A stretch of 64,000 nt of DNA, from NCBI GenBank assembly GCA_943789505.1, contig CALSUJ010000002.1, positions 192,457 to 256,456 on the forward strand, in the 5' to 3' direction. The DNA is from an uncultured Flavobacteriales bacterium. Its GTDB lineage: Bacteria; Bacteroidota; Bacteroidia; Flavobacteriales; BACL11. Of the stretch, positions 48,001 to 54,355 are shown in pieces. A model generated the notes under the pieces. It had not been told where the DNA came from, did not search any database, and saw nothing but the letters and a program-made list of their open reading frames with translations. A program made the position numbers and the translations under genes. Position 1 is the first letter of the stretch, and every line of letters starts with the position of its first letter.

Positions 48001-48058
48001 TATTAATATTGGGCATGATTTTGATGCGATAAAAGGTAGTGTGACTATAATCCGATAA
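45038..48058 (+). CDS. SprB-like cell-surface adhesin with T9SS type B (gliding) C-terminal domain
   Basis: A secreted protein of up to 1006 residues: signal peptide (FPLLLSLLLFNAVFA-N), then repeated SprB-type modules of about 70-80 residues, each with a GG-xx-PY-x-Y-x-W core and a 'SGxYxVxVxDxxGC' end (for example AGGEYFQYQWFSF, then GGTAPYTYSWSNGSTENS), and finally the gliding-motility C-terminal domain (CIPNVFTPNGDNINDAWNL, ending KGSVTIIR). Such proteins move along or sit on the cell surface. The frame opens with TTG at 45038; the TTG at 45077, next to the hydrophobic core, is an equal or better start. Its end overlaps convergent miaA by 14 nt. Confidence 0.85.
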   Translation: MYFSLKHISLYFNLKRIFPLLLSLLLFNAVFANNIVSDSVANINCNHDGFIFTEIVSLDTNVFSKWYFYNDSLWEQIDTSNQLIVINNNQYNSDSLTTEFCGLYKLEIVDVLDSLIEERQYNIGCKLSVILEQDIIICNNYTGTINSYIYGGIPFNQDTALAGGEYFQYQWFSFIDTNINSILLADTTDFLDSLYQSYYYLIVSDSNGCIDTSEVIEIRPPEKLKIADLNLIDASCYQSAKGSIFFSFNGGYKFDLTNPYFYYLVSNSDTICYSDTSGYSINFFNLTINPSMNSLQPDSIRIDSLVAGNYQLIVSDSVGCLFDTTFMINEPLPYQLYVSGDTLICSSDSVWISIDSVSGGLLPITYKWIDSSNDSIYISNGNYLCVIKDSLHNCIDTIDVEVTSLYDINLDVNIIDVGCFGDSTGFIIIDSIYGGVKPYLYSGVSLNNLSSGDYTIFISDSLGCESIDTISVLEPFKLQSNIFISQLACHNDSNASVILAYSGGVLPYEIYWQNSLSIDSINNLSSGIYFYSVIDSNQCELLDTIEISNPNQLSVNFINYSSSLDCFNGITSIEADVVDFDSSYSILWSNLDSTDITSIGAGYFSVFIEDNRGCLLVDSVLITQPDTFKIVEFILVDTICNLGASAHVVLDGGVLPYTYLWSTGEIDSMIVNIQDSICWVLVSDSCGNTLIDTIFFNPFELVTTIIYDSITHIGLVEVDFTSTGGPFSYEWVDIIGNVISSDSITPNLCEGTYFVTTNDNKTNCSVDDTLMATFYLPNGIVDVTTTTVLSDADLWGNPPYSYFWDNAEISAHANICSGSHWVEVTDNDGCVVRADFDVDPLLIALDPAEFIIECDLENLDVDIIADAIGGTAPYTYSWSNGSTENSINLSLSPGNYSVVIMDNNACTEDTSFVIATISADCIPNVFTPNGDNINDAWNLENTFLFSDSEIKVYGRYGRLLFQSVGYTIPWDGKNENGNDVTEGVYFYHINIGHDFDAIKGSVTIIR

Positions 48059-48947
48059 ACATTTTTATCTTGCTTATTTGATGAGGCTCGAACCATGTTG
48101 TATTTTTATCTTTCCGGAACCAAGTAAGCTGTCGCTTTGCAAATCTTCTTGTATTTTGTTTAATATTTTCTACTGCTTTTTCAAGAGTACAGTCATTATT
48201 GTAAAAAGCAAATATCTCTTTATAGCCAACTGTTTGTAATGCATTTTTCTGTTTAAAAGGGATAAGTAACTCCACTTCTTCTAGTAGTCCGTTTTCTAGC
48301 ATTTTATCTACACGTGTATTTATTTTTTTATATAGTATTTCTCTATCGGTTGTCAACCCAATTTTAATAATTTCAAAGGGGCGTTCTTTTGGTGTTGCTG
48401 ACTTATAAGAAGAAAAGGTTTCTCCAGTAGCTATAAATATTTCTAAAGCTCTTAAAAGGCGTTGAGGGTTTTGCTGATCACAAGTAGCGTAAAAGTCAGA
48501 ATCTACTTTTTTTACCTCATCTTGTAGCCAAACTATTCCTTTTTCTTTTAATTTTGAATTAAGTTTTATTCGTATTTGATCAGGTATTTCAGGCATTTTG
48601 TCAAACCCTTTACAAATTGCATCAACATATAACCCCGAACCTCCTACAACAATAATAGTATCTTTTGTTTTATGAAGTTCTTTTATTTTAGCAATTGCAT
48701 TTTTTTCAAATTCTCCAGCATTATAATCTTCTGTTACTGATAAATGATGAATGAAATGGTGTTTTGCTGCTCCTAGTTCTTTAACGTTGGGTGGGGCGGA
48801 ACCAATTTTTAATTCTTTATAAAATTGCCTTGAGTCGCATGAAATTATTTCAGTATTTAATGCATTTGCAAGCTCAATACTAAGTGCTGTTTTCCCAATT
48901 GCCGTAGGACCAACAATTAAGATAATTTTCTTAGTATTCTTCTTCAT
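48045..48947 (-). CDS. miaA: tRNA dimethylallyltransferase
   Basis: A 300-residue enzyme adding the DMAPP prenyl group to A37 of tRNAs that read UNN codons. P-loop IVGPTAIGKTALSIEL, then ISCDSRQFYKELKIGSA, VVGGSGLYVDAICKG, and the late QNTRRFAKRQLTWFRKD, all typical. The start MKKNTKKIILI at 48947 fits the family; the longer open frame lies inside the upstream gene. It overlaps that gene by 17 nt and is the last gene of the dapD operon. Confidence 0.95.
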   Translation of the reverse strand: MKKNTKKIILIVGPTAIGKTALSIELANALNTEIISCDSRQFYKELKIGSAPPNVKELGAAKHHFIHHLSVTEDYNAGEFEKNAIAKIKELHKTKDTIIVVGGSGLYVDAICKGFDKMPEIPDQIRIKLNSKLKEKGIVWLQDEVKKVDSDFYATCDQQNPQRLLRALEIFIATGETFSSYKSATPKERPFEIIKIGLTTDREILYKKINTRVDKMLENGLLEEVELLIPFKQKNALQTVGYKEIFAFYNNDCTLEKAVENIKQNTRRFAKRQLTWFRKDKNTTWFEPHQISKIKMFIGL

Positions 48948-49422
48948 AATCTTTAAATTCATCAAAATCATCAAAGGCTTCACCAAAAGGATCAAATTCT
49001 TTCTCAGCTCTAAAGCTAATTTCAGGAGCATCTTCTGGCATAATTCCTAATGACTTAATACATTTTGCAGTAGTTATTTCGTCTTCAGTTATTTCAGTAA
49101 GTGTAACTAAGAATCTCCACATTTTCATAAAATCATAAACATAAAGTAATTGAGTTCCTTCTTCTTTTAGGATAGATGAAAGAATAATATCAGACATTCC
49201 AAGCATAGAGTTTTCTTTATCCTCTACACTAAAAAGAGGAATTTCTTGTAGTAATTCAAATTCATCATTAGTTATGTAAAAGGAAGCTAATTCATTTTTA
49301 TCTAGCTTAAAGGCAATTACAATAGCCTTGTGTAACTCTTCTAAGTTACTAGTAGAGTTAATTTCAATATCACGAATTACATCTTTTTTATATTCTAAAT
49401 GTACTTGTATTATACTTTTCAT
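48931..49422 (-). CDS. pRiA4b ORF-3/IS1096 TnpR-like family protein
   Basis: A 163-residue acidic protein that resembles the plasmid pRiA4b ORF-3/IS1096 TnpR passenger family. Seen in sequence: MKSIIQVHLEYKKDVIRDIE, then LEELHKAIVIAFKLDKNELA, a second half YVYDFMKMWRFLVTL, and an acidic tail (FDDFDEFKDYEEEY). No resolvase catalytic motif and no transposase are near, so the family name does not imply mobility here. Function unknown. It is wedged between cca (4-nt overlap) and miaA (17-nt overlap), which suggests an RNA-related role (inference). Confidence 0.8.
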   Translation of the reverse strand: MKSIIQVHLEYKKDVIRDIEINSTSNLEELHKAIVIAFKLDKNELASFYITNDEFELLQEIPLFSVEDKENSMLGMSDIILSSILKEEGTQLLYVYDFMKMWRFLVTLTEITEDEITTAKCIKSLGIMPEDAPEISFRAEKEFDPFGEAFDDFDEFKDYEEEY

Positions 49423-50840
49423 TTTACTGGTTGTAAATTTAATTCTTTTGCTTTTTTTATGATGAACGCTAATGCTTGTTCTTTATCATTTTTAACTGTT
49501 CCATCAAGTATTGCGTCTTTTATTGCATTTTTTAGGATTCCAATTTCACGTCCAGCTTTAATGGAAAATAAATCCATTATTTCCTTACCATCAACAGGAG
49601 GTTGAAAGTTTCGGATCTGATCTTTTTCCTCTACTTCTTTTAGCTTTCTTCTTACTAGCTGAAAATTTTTAAGATACTTTTTTACTTTCTTTTCATTTTT
49701 TGAAGTAATATCGGCATCACATAGTGTCATTAAATCATCTATATCATCTGCTGCATCAAAGAGTAAACGCCTTATGGCAGAATCGGTAACTATATCTTTT
49801 GCTAAAATGATAGGTCTCAAATGTAGTGTTACTAATTTTTGCACATACTTCATTTTTTCGTTAAGCGGTAACTTTAATTCTCTAAAAATTTTAGGAACTA
49901 ATTTCCCTCCAATAAATTCATGTGCATGGAAAGTCCATCCATGCCCTTCTTCATATTTTTTTGTTTGTGGTTTTGCAATATCGTGCAGTATTGCTGCCCA
50001 TCTTAACCAAAGGTTATTGGTGTTTTTACTAATGTTATCCAGCACTTCAATGGTGTGATAAAAATTATCCTTGTGCCCGTGCTTTCCTATTAATTCTACT
50101 CCTTGCAACTTACTCATTAAAGGAAAGAACTGATGCAATAATTGAGTGTTGAATAGTAATTTAAACCCTTTAGATGGTGTGGTTGATAATATGATTTTGT
50201 TAAGTTCTTCAGTAATTCTTTCTTGTGAAATTATGCTTAAGCGTTCAGTATTATCTGAAATTGATTTTAATGATTGTTCTTCAATTGAAAAATCCAATTG
50301 AGTGGCGAAACGTACTGCTCGCATCATTCTTAATGGATCATCAGAATAAGTAAGATCAGGATTTAATGGAGTACGAATAATTTTATTTTTTAAATCTTCT
50401 TTTCCGTTAAAAGGATCAATTAATGTACCATAACTATTTGCATTTAGTTGGATTGCCATTGCGTTAATGGTAAAATCTCTTCTGTTTTGGTCATCCTCTA
50501 AAGTCCCATTTTCAACTATTGGTTTTCGGGAATCTGAACGATAGGATTCTTTTCGAGCACCTACAAATTCATAATCTTCTCCTTTGTAATGAATCATGGC
50601 TGTACCAAAGTTTTTAAATAGTTTAAAAGTAGCTTTGGTCCCTAACAGTGAACTTACTTTTTCAGCTAATTTTATTCCGCTTCCAATACAAACAAAATCA
50701 ATATCTGTTTTGTCTTGTTTTCTGTTTAGTAATAAATCACGCACCCAACCACCAACTACATAGGTAGGATAATTTAACTCATCACTTGCGAGTTGTATGG
50801 TTTTAAAAATCGGATTATTTAATGCAGAAGCGTAATTCAC
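49419..50840 (-). CDS. cca: CCA tRNA nucleotidyltransferase with HD domain
   Basis: A 473-residue enzyme that adds or repairs the 3' CCA of tRNAs. Nucleotidyltransferase motif VVGGWVRDLLLNR with KTDIDFV, the RRDFTINAMAI motif, and DPLRMMRAVRFA; then an HD phosphohydrolase domain (HTIEVLDNI, ILHDIAKPQTK). The C-terminal HD type is usual in Bacteroidota. It ends in an ATGA overlap with the pRiA4b-like gene and shares one base with the tsaC stop. Confidence 0.94.
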   Translation of the reverse strand: MNYASALNNPIFKTIQLASDELNYPTYVVGGWVRDLLLNRKQDKTDIDFVCIGSGIKLAEKVSSLLGTKATFKLFKNFGTAMIHYKGEDYEFVGARKESYRSDSRKPIVENGTLEDDQNRRDFTINAMAIQLNANSYGTLIDPFNGKEDLKNKIIRTPLNPDLTYSDDPLRMMRAVRFATQLDFSIEEQSLKSISDNTERLSIISQERITEELNKIILSTTPSKGFKLLFNTQLLHQFFPLMSKLQGVELIGKHGHKDNFYHTIEVLDNISKNTNNLWLRWAAILHDIAKPQTKKYEEGHGWTFHAHEFIGGKLVPKIFRELKLPLNEKMKYVQKLVTLHLRPIILAKDIVTDSAIRRLLFDAADDIDDLMTLCDADITSKNEKKVKKYLKNFQLVRRKLKEVEEKDQIRNFQPPVDGKEIMDLFSIKAGREIGILKNAIKDAILDGTVKNDKEQALAFIIKKAKELNLQPVK

Positions 50841-51382
50841 TATCTAATTTTTGTAATTCTAGTGTCTTCATTTATGATTAGGATAGATGAAGGAGTAGAC
50901 ATTAGTTCATTTTGGCGCAAATTTACGATATAATCAACATTGTTTTTTATTTCTTTTGAAATTTCTGAAAATTGTTTTGGTGCCATTTCTCCACTAATGT
51001 TTGCTGAAGTGGAAACAATTGCTTTTCCAAATGATAGAATAAGCTTTTGACAAAATGTATCTTGAACAATACGAATTGCTGCTGAACCATTTTCTGCTAA
51101 AAGGTTTTGTCCAAGTTTTTTTACATTAGGGTAAACAATAGTTGTTGGGCTAGATGTAATATCTAAAACAGGGATGTTTTCAGTGATAAGTTTAAGTTGT
51201 TGTTCATTAGCTACTAATGAAATGAGTGCTTTGCTATCTATTCGTTTTTTAAGTTTAAATATTTTTGCTATTGCATCAGTATTTGTGGCATCACAACCAA
51301 TTCCCCAAATAGTGTCGGTAGGATATAGGATTATCCCCCCCTGTTTTAATGTAGCTAAAGCTTTATCTATTTCAGTTTGCAT
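50840..51382 (-). CDS. tsaC: Threonylcarbamoyl-AMP synthase (Sua5/YciO/YrdC family)
   Basis: A protein of about 180 residues that makes L-threonylcarbamoyl-AMP for the t6A37 modification of tRNAs that read ANN codons. Conserved: GGIILYPTDTIWGIGCDATN, the KKRIDSKALISLV loop, and SSPTTIVYPNV, then AIVSTSANISG. The family start (MQTEIDKALATL) is the ATG at 51382; a longer start at 51397 is possible. Either overlaps the upstream glycosyltransferase. With cca and miaA it makes three tRNA-maturation genes in one operon. Confidence 0.9.
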   Translation of the reverse strand: MQTEIDKALATLKQGGIILYPTDTIWGIGCDATNTDAIAKIFKLKKRIDSKALISLVANEQQLKLITENIPVLDITSSPTTIVYPNVKKLGQNLLAENGSAAIRIVQDTFCQKLILSFGKAIVSTSANISGEMAPKQFSEISKEIKNNVDYIVNLRQNELMSTPSSILIINEDTRITKIR

Positions 51383-52160
51383 ATTTGTTGATTCCATTAA
51401 TGCAAATCTCTCTTTTTTCTTTAATTACTAGCTGTAAGATAGAATTATTAATATTTAATCCTTCCTTGGATGATATTTTATGATGTAAATGATAGCAAAC
51501 TGCTAAGCATTTTAATTTGAGTTTTTGTAAGCCACTATTCATTAGCCTGACAGATAGTTCAGTGTCTTCTTTGCCCCATCCAGTCATATCCTCATTGTAT
51601 CCATTTACTTTAATAAAATCTTGTTTCCAGAAAGAGAAGTTACAACCTCTTGTTCCTTTCAGATTTTTATTTTTACTGCTTAAAAATTTAGATAATAATA
51701 AAAAATGCAAACTGTTAAAACGATTTGTTATTCCAAAACTAAATATGGAAAAATTAATTATTGAGTTTTTTATTACTTTTTGAGTGGTTGCATCATTTAA
51801 AAATGTTCTGCTTCCATGTATGAAGAAACCTTTTTCAGCCATTTGAATATGATCTTTAATAAAGTGAGTATGAATGATTATATCACCATCAATTTGAATG
51901 ATATACTCTCCATTGGCTTTAGCAATTGATTTGTTAAGGATACTTGTTTTTTGAAACCCATCATCTTTTTGCCAAATATGTTTTATTCCTGATTTGAACT
52001 TGCTTGAATAGCGTTCAATTATTTGTTTAGTTTCTTTGGTAGAGCCATCATCAGCAATAAGTATTTCATTAGGTAAAACACTTTGTTTAAGTATGCTTAA
52101 TAATACTAATTCCAGGGCTTCTGGCCAATTATAAGTAGCAATTACTAAGCTGGTTTTCAT
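51372..52160 (-). CDS. Glycosyltransferase family 2
   Basis: A 262-residue GT-A transferase: SLVIATYNWPEALELVLLSI at the start, EILIADDGSTKETKQII, the metal site IIQIDGDIIIH, and a galactosyltransferase-type C terminus with GYNEDMTGWGKEDTELSVRL. The last pattern is that of the Glyco_tranf_2_C/chondroitin-polymerase-like group. It probably adds a sugar to a surface polysaccharide or LPS core. It is adjacent to a GT4 gene (1-nt gap) and overlaps tsaC. Confidence 0.87.
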   Translation of the reverse strand: MKTSLVIATYNWPEALELVLLSILKQSVLPNEILIADDGSTKETKQIIERYSSKFKSGIKHIWQKDDGFQKTSILNKSIAKANGEYIIQIDGDIIIHTHFIKDHIQMAEKGFFIHGSRTFLNDATTQKVIKNSIINFSIFSFGITNRFNSLHFLLLSKFLSSKNKNLKGTRGCNFSFWKQDFIKVNGYNEDMTGWGKEDTELSVRLMNSGLQKLKLKCLAVCYHLHHKISSKEGLNINNSILQLVIKEKREICINGINKYAN

Positions 52161-52161
52161 C

Positions 52162-53283
52162 TTAAAGGGATGTATATACCTTCATTAAGTTATCCGCTAT
52201 TTTATGGTCAGTAAAATTCTGCGCATGTTTTAATCCTTCGGTTTTCATTTTTTCTTGTAATTCCTTTGAGTTTACGACTTCAAGAATAGCTACTTTCATT
52301 TGCTCAGAAGAAAGCGGATTGATGTATTTCGAAAAAGTGCCTCCTGCTTCAGCAAAGCATCCGTCTTTGGATGTTATAACTGGAGTTTTGGAAAATAAAG
52401 CTTCTAAAATAGGAATGCCAAATCCTTCAAAGATAGAAGGGTAAATAAGCATTTGTGCATCTTGATAAATAGCTGCCATTTCATCTAAGTTTAAGTCAGA
52501 TAAAAAAAACACTCTATTGGATAGGTTGTGTTCTGATATAAAGCGTAAGCATTTTATTTTGTAAGCTTTTCCGTTACCAATAACAACTAGTTTTTGGTTA
52601 GGAAGTTCTTTCAAAGTGTTTAAAATAGTAAGTAAGTTTTTTCTCTCTTCAATACTACCAACGCTAAGTAAGTAATCTTTTGGTACATTATATTTTTTTT
52701 GTACTGCTTGCTTTGTATTGTCAGCTATTGGATGATGATAGATAGCATTACATCCTTGATAAACCACTTCAATTTTTTCTTCAGGAATATAAAAGAAATC
52801 AATTATATCTTGTTTTGTTTGTTGGCTAATGGCAATTATTTTATCGGCTCTTTGGCAGGCTGATTTGAATTTTTTATAATAGATTTTTCTATCTATTGTT
52901 CGGAATAAATGCGGATAGCGAATAAAAATTAAATCATGAATAGTAACTACTGTTTTGATATTTGTTTTTTCAATTCCTAAGGGAAGCTCATGGCTTAACC
53001 CATGATAGATATCTATTTTATTGGTGAATAAATCACGGACAATACTTTTGCTTCTCCAATAGGATTTTAAAGTTTTGTTAAGTAAAGATTGTGGTGTGCG
53101 GACAAATGTGTTAGTCCTGTTATCTAAAAAATCTAAACGACTATTTTCTTTTTCTTTTGGGGTGTAAAGGAAATATTTATTATCCGAATAAAAATGAGAA
53201 AGTACACGAATAGCATCACGGGAATAGTTACCTAGACCAGTATTATTTAAAAACGCTCGTTTTGCATCAAATCCTATTCTCAT
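52162..53283 (-). CDS. Glycosyltransferase family 4 (mannosyltransferase-like)
   Basis: A 373-residue GT-B transferase. N terminus RIGFDAKRAFLNNTGLGNYS, typical of the WbaZ/MtfB-like group; mid part HDLIFIRYPHLF and ISQQTKQDIIDFF; donor site LLSVGSIEERKNLLTIL and YPSIFEGFGIPILEALFSK. A mannose or related donor is suggested by the group but not proven. Its start shares one base with the dapD stop. Confidence 0.87.
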   Translation of the reverse strand: MRIGFDAKRAFLNNTGLGNYSRDAIRVLSHFYSDNKYFLYTPKEKENSRLDFLDNRTNTFVRTPQSLLNKTLKSYWRSKSIVRDLFTNKIDIYHGLSHELPLGIEKTNIKTVVTIHDLIFIRYPHLFRTIDRKIYYKKFKSACQRADKIIAISQQTKQDIIDFFYIPEEKIEVVYQGCNAIYHHPIADNTKQAVQKKYNVPKDYLLSVGSIEERKNLLTILNTLKELPNQKLVVIGNGKAYKIKCLRFISEHNLSNRVFFLSDLNLDEMAAIYQDAQMLIYPSIFEGFGIPILEALFSKTPVITSKDGCFAEAGGTFSKYINPLSSEQMKVAILEVVNSKELQEKMKTEGLKHAQNFTDHKIADNLMKVYTSL

Positions 53284-54098
53284 TATACGGCTACATTATA
53301 TTCTCTAAGGGCATCATTCAATGATGTTTTTTTGTTGGTGCTTTCTTTACGCTTACCAATAATAAGCGCACAAGGTACGCCATAATTTCCAGAAGGGAAT
53401 TCTTTGTTGTAAGTGCCAGGAATTACTACTGATCGGCTAGGGACAACTCCTTTATATTCTATCGGGTTTTCACCACTGACATCAATAATTTTGGTGGAGG
53501 CGGTAAGCACGACATTGGCTCCCAATACTGCTTCTTTTTCAATTCTTACCCCTTCAACTACTATTGAGCGAGAACCGATAAAAGCATCATCTTCAATGAT
53601 AACGGGTGCAGCTTGTACGGGTTCGAGTACGCCACCAATACCAACACCACCTGAAAGGTGTACATTTTTACCAATTTGAGCACAAGAACCTACGGTTGCC
53701 CAAGTGTCCACCATAGTGCCGCTATCCACATAAGCACCAATATTTACATAAGAGGGCATCATAATAACCCCAGGCGCTAAATAAGCACCATAACGGGCTA
53801 CAGCATGGGGAACAACGCGAACACCTAGCTTGGCATAGCCACTTTTAAGTTTCATTTTATCATGAAATTCCAAAGGGCCAATTTCAATGGTTTCCATTTT
53901 TTGAATGGGAAAATAAAGGATAACGGCTTTTTTCACCCAATCATTAACTTTCCAGCCATTATTGGTAGGTTCGGCAGTACGCAAGTGCCCTTTATCAATT
54001 TGTTCAATAATGGTGCGTATGCAATCCTGAGTAGTATTCTCTTTTAACAATTCTCGGTTTTCCCAAGCTGCTTCAATAATTTCTTTCCATTGTTTCAT
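53283..54098 (-). CDS. dapD: 2,3,4,5-tetrahydropyridine-2,6-dicarboxylate N-succinyltransferase
   Basis: A 271-residue hexapeptide-repeat enzyme of the succinylase branch of diaminopimelate/lysine synthesis. The left-handed helix shows GVIMMPSYVNIGAYVDSGTM, then SCAQIGKNVHLSGGVGIGGV and IIEDDAFIGSRSIVVEGV, closely matching DapD. Diaminopimelate is needed for peptidoglycan. The -7 box ends 4 nt before the ATG, so the operon mRNA may be leaderless. It leads a seven-gene overlapping operon. Confidence 0.96.
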   Translation of the reverse strand: MKQWKEIIEAAWENRELLKENTTQDCIRTIIEQIDKGHLRTAEPTNNGWKVNDWVKKAVILYFPIQKMETIEIGPLEFHDKMKLKSGYAKLGVRVVPHAVARYGAYLAPGVIMMPSYVNIGAYVDSGTMVDTWATVGSCAQIGKNVHLSGGVGIGGVLEPVQAAPVIIEDDAFIGSRSIVVEGVRIEKEAVLGANVVLTASTKIIDVSGENPIEYKGVVPSRSVVIPGTYNKEFPSGNYGVPCALIIGKRKESTNKKTSLNDALREYNVAV

Positions 54099-54102
54099 AG
54101 AG

Positions 54103-54132
54103 CAAAGATAGTAATAAGTAATTAGTTGTCAA
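54103..54132 (-). promoter_or_regulatory. Promoter of the dapD operon
   Basis: Minus strand: TTG (54132-54130, within TTGACA), 19 nt, TATCTTTG (54110-54103), 4 nt, then the dapD ATG. It is an exact match, with no room for a 5' leader. Confidence 0.7.
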
Positions 54133-54263
54133 TTACTGGTTCCCAGATTTTAAAATTGAAGTAGGAGCTTCATCTTAGTTTTATTAGAATAATATTAATT
54201 TAAATAATGTGTAATGTTTTTTGTATTGATAAAATTTCATTAGGTTTGGGGACTTTACAATTT

Positions 54264-54296
54264 AAAAGCCTGAGCAGTTGCTCGTGCTTTTTTTAT
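54264..54296 (-). terminator. Terminator after the FG-GAP gene
   Basis: The stem AAAAGC-ct-GAGCA / TGCTC-gt-GCTTTT, with T-rich flanks on both strands, stands 60 nt past the minus-strand FG-GAP gene and before dapD's promoter. It has one internal mismatch. The remaining 150 nt of the 54099-54355 gap show nothing else. Confidence 0.55.
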
Positions 54297-54355
54297 GCTA
54301 TTTGTAAATTCGTTAATCTTAAGAAGGACAACTGTTTTAAATAACTATATAAAAA

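Noticed and set aside
48948..49031. 28-residue N-terminal extension of miaA
   Set aside because: It lies inside the upstream gene in another frame; the family start MKKNTKK fits at 48947.
48931..49422. Mobile element suggested by the IS1096 TnpR-like family name
   Set aside because: No transposase, terminal repeats or target-site duplication is visible nearby, and the gene overlaps both neighbours in an operon.
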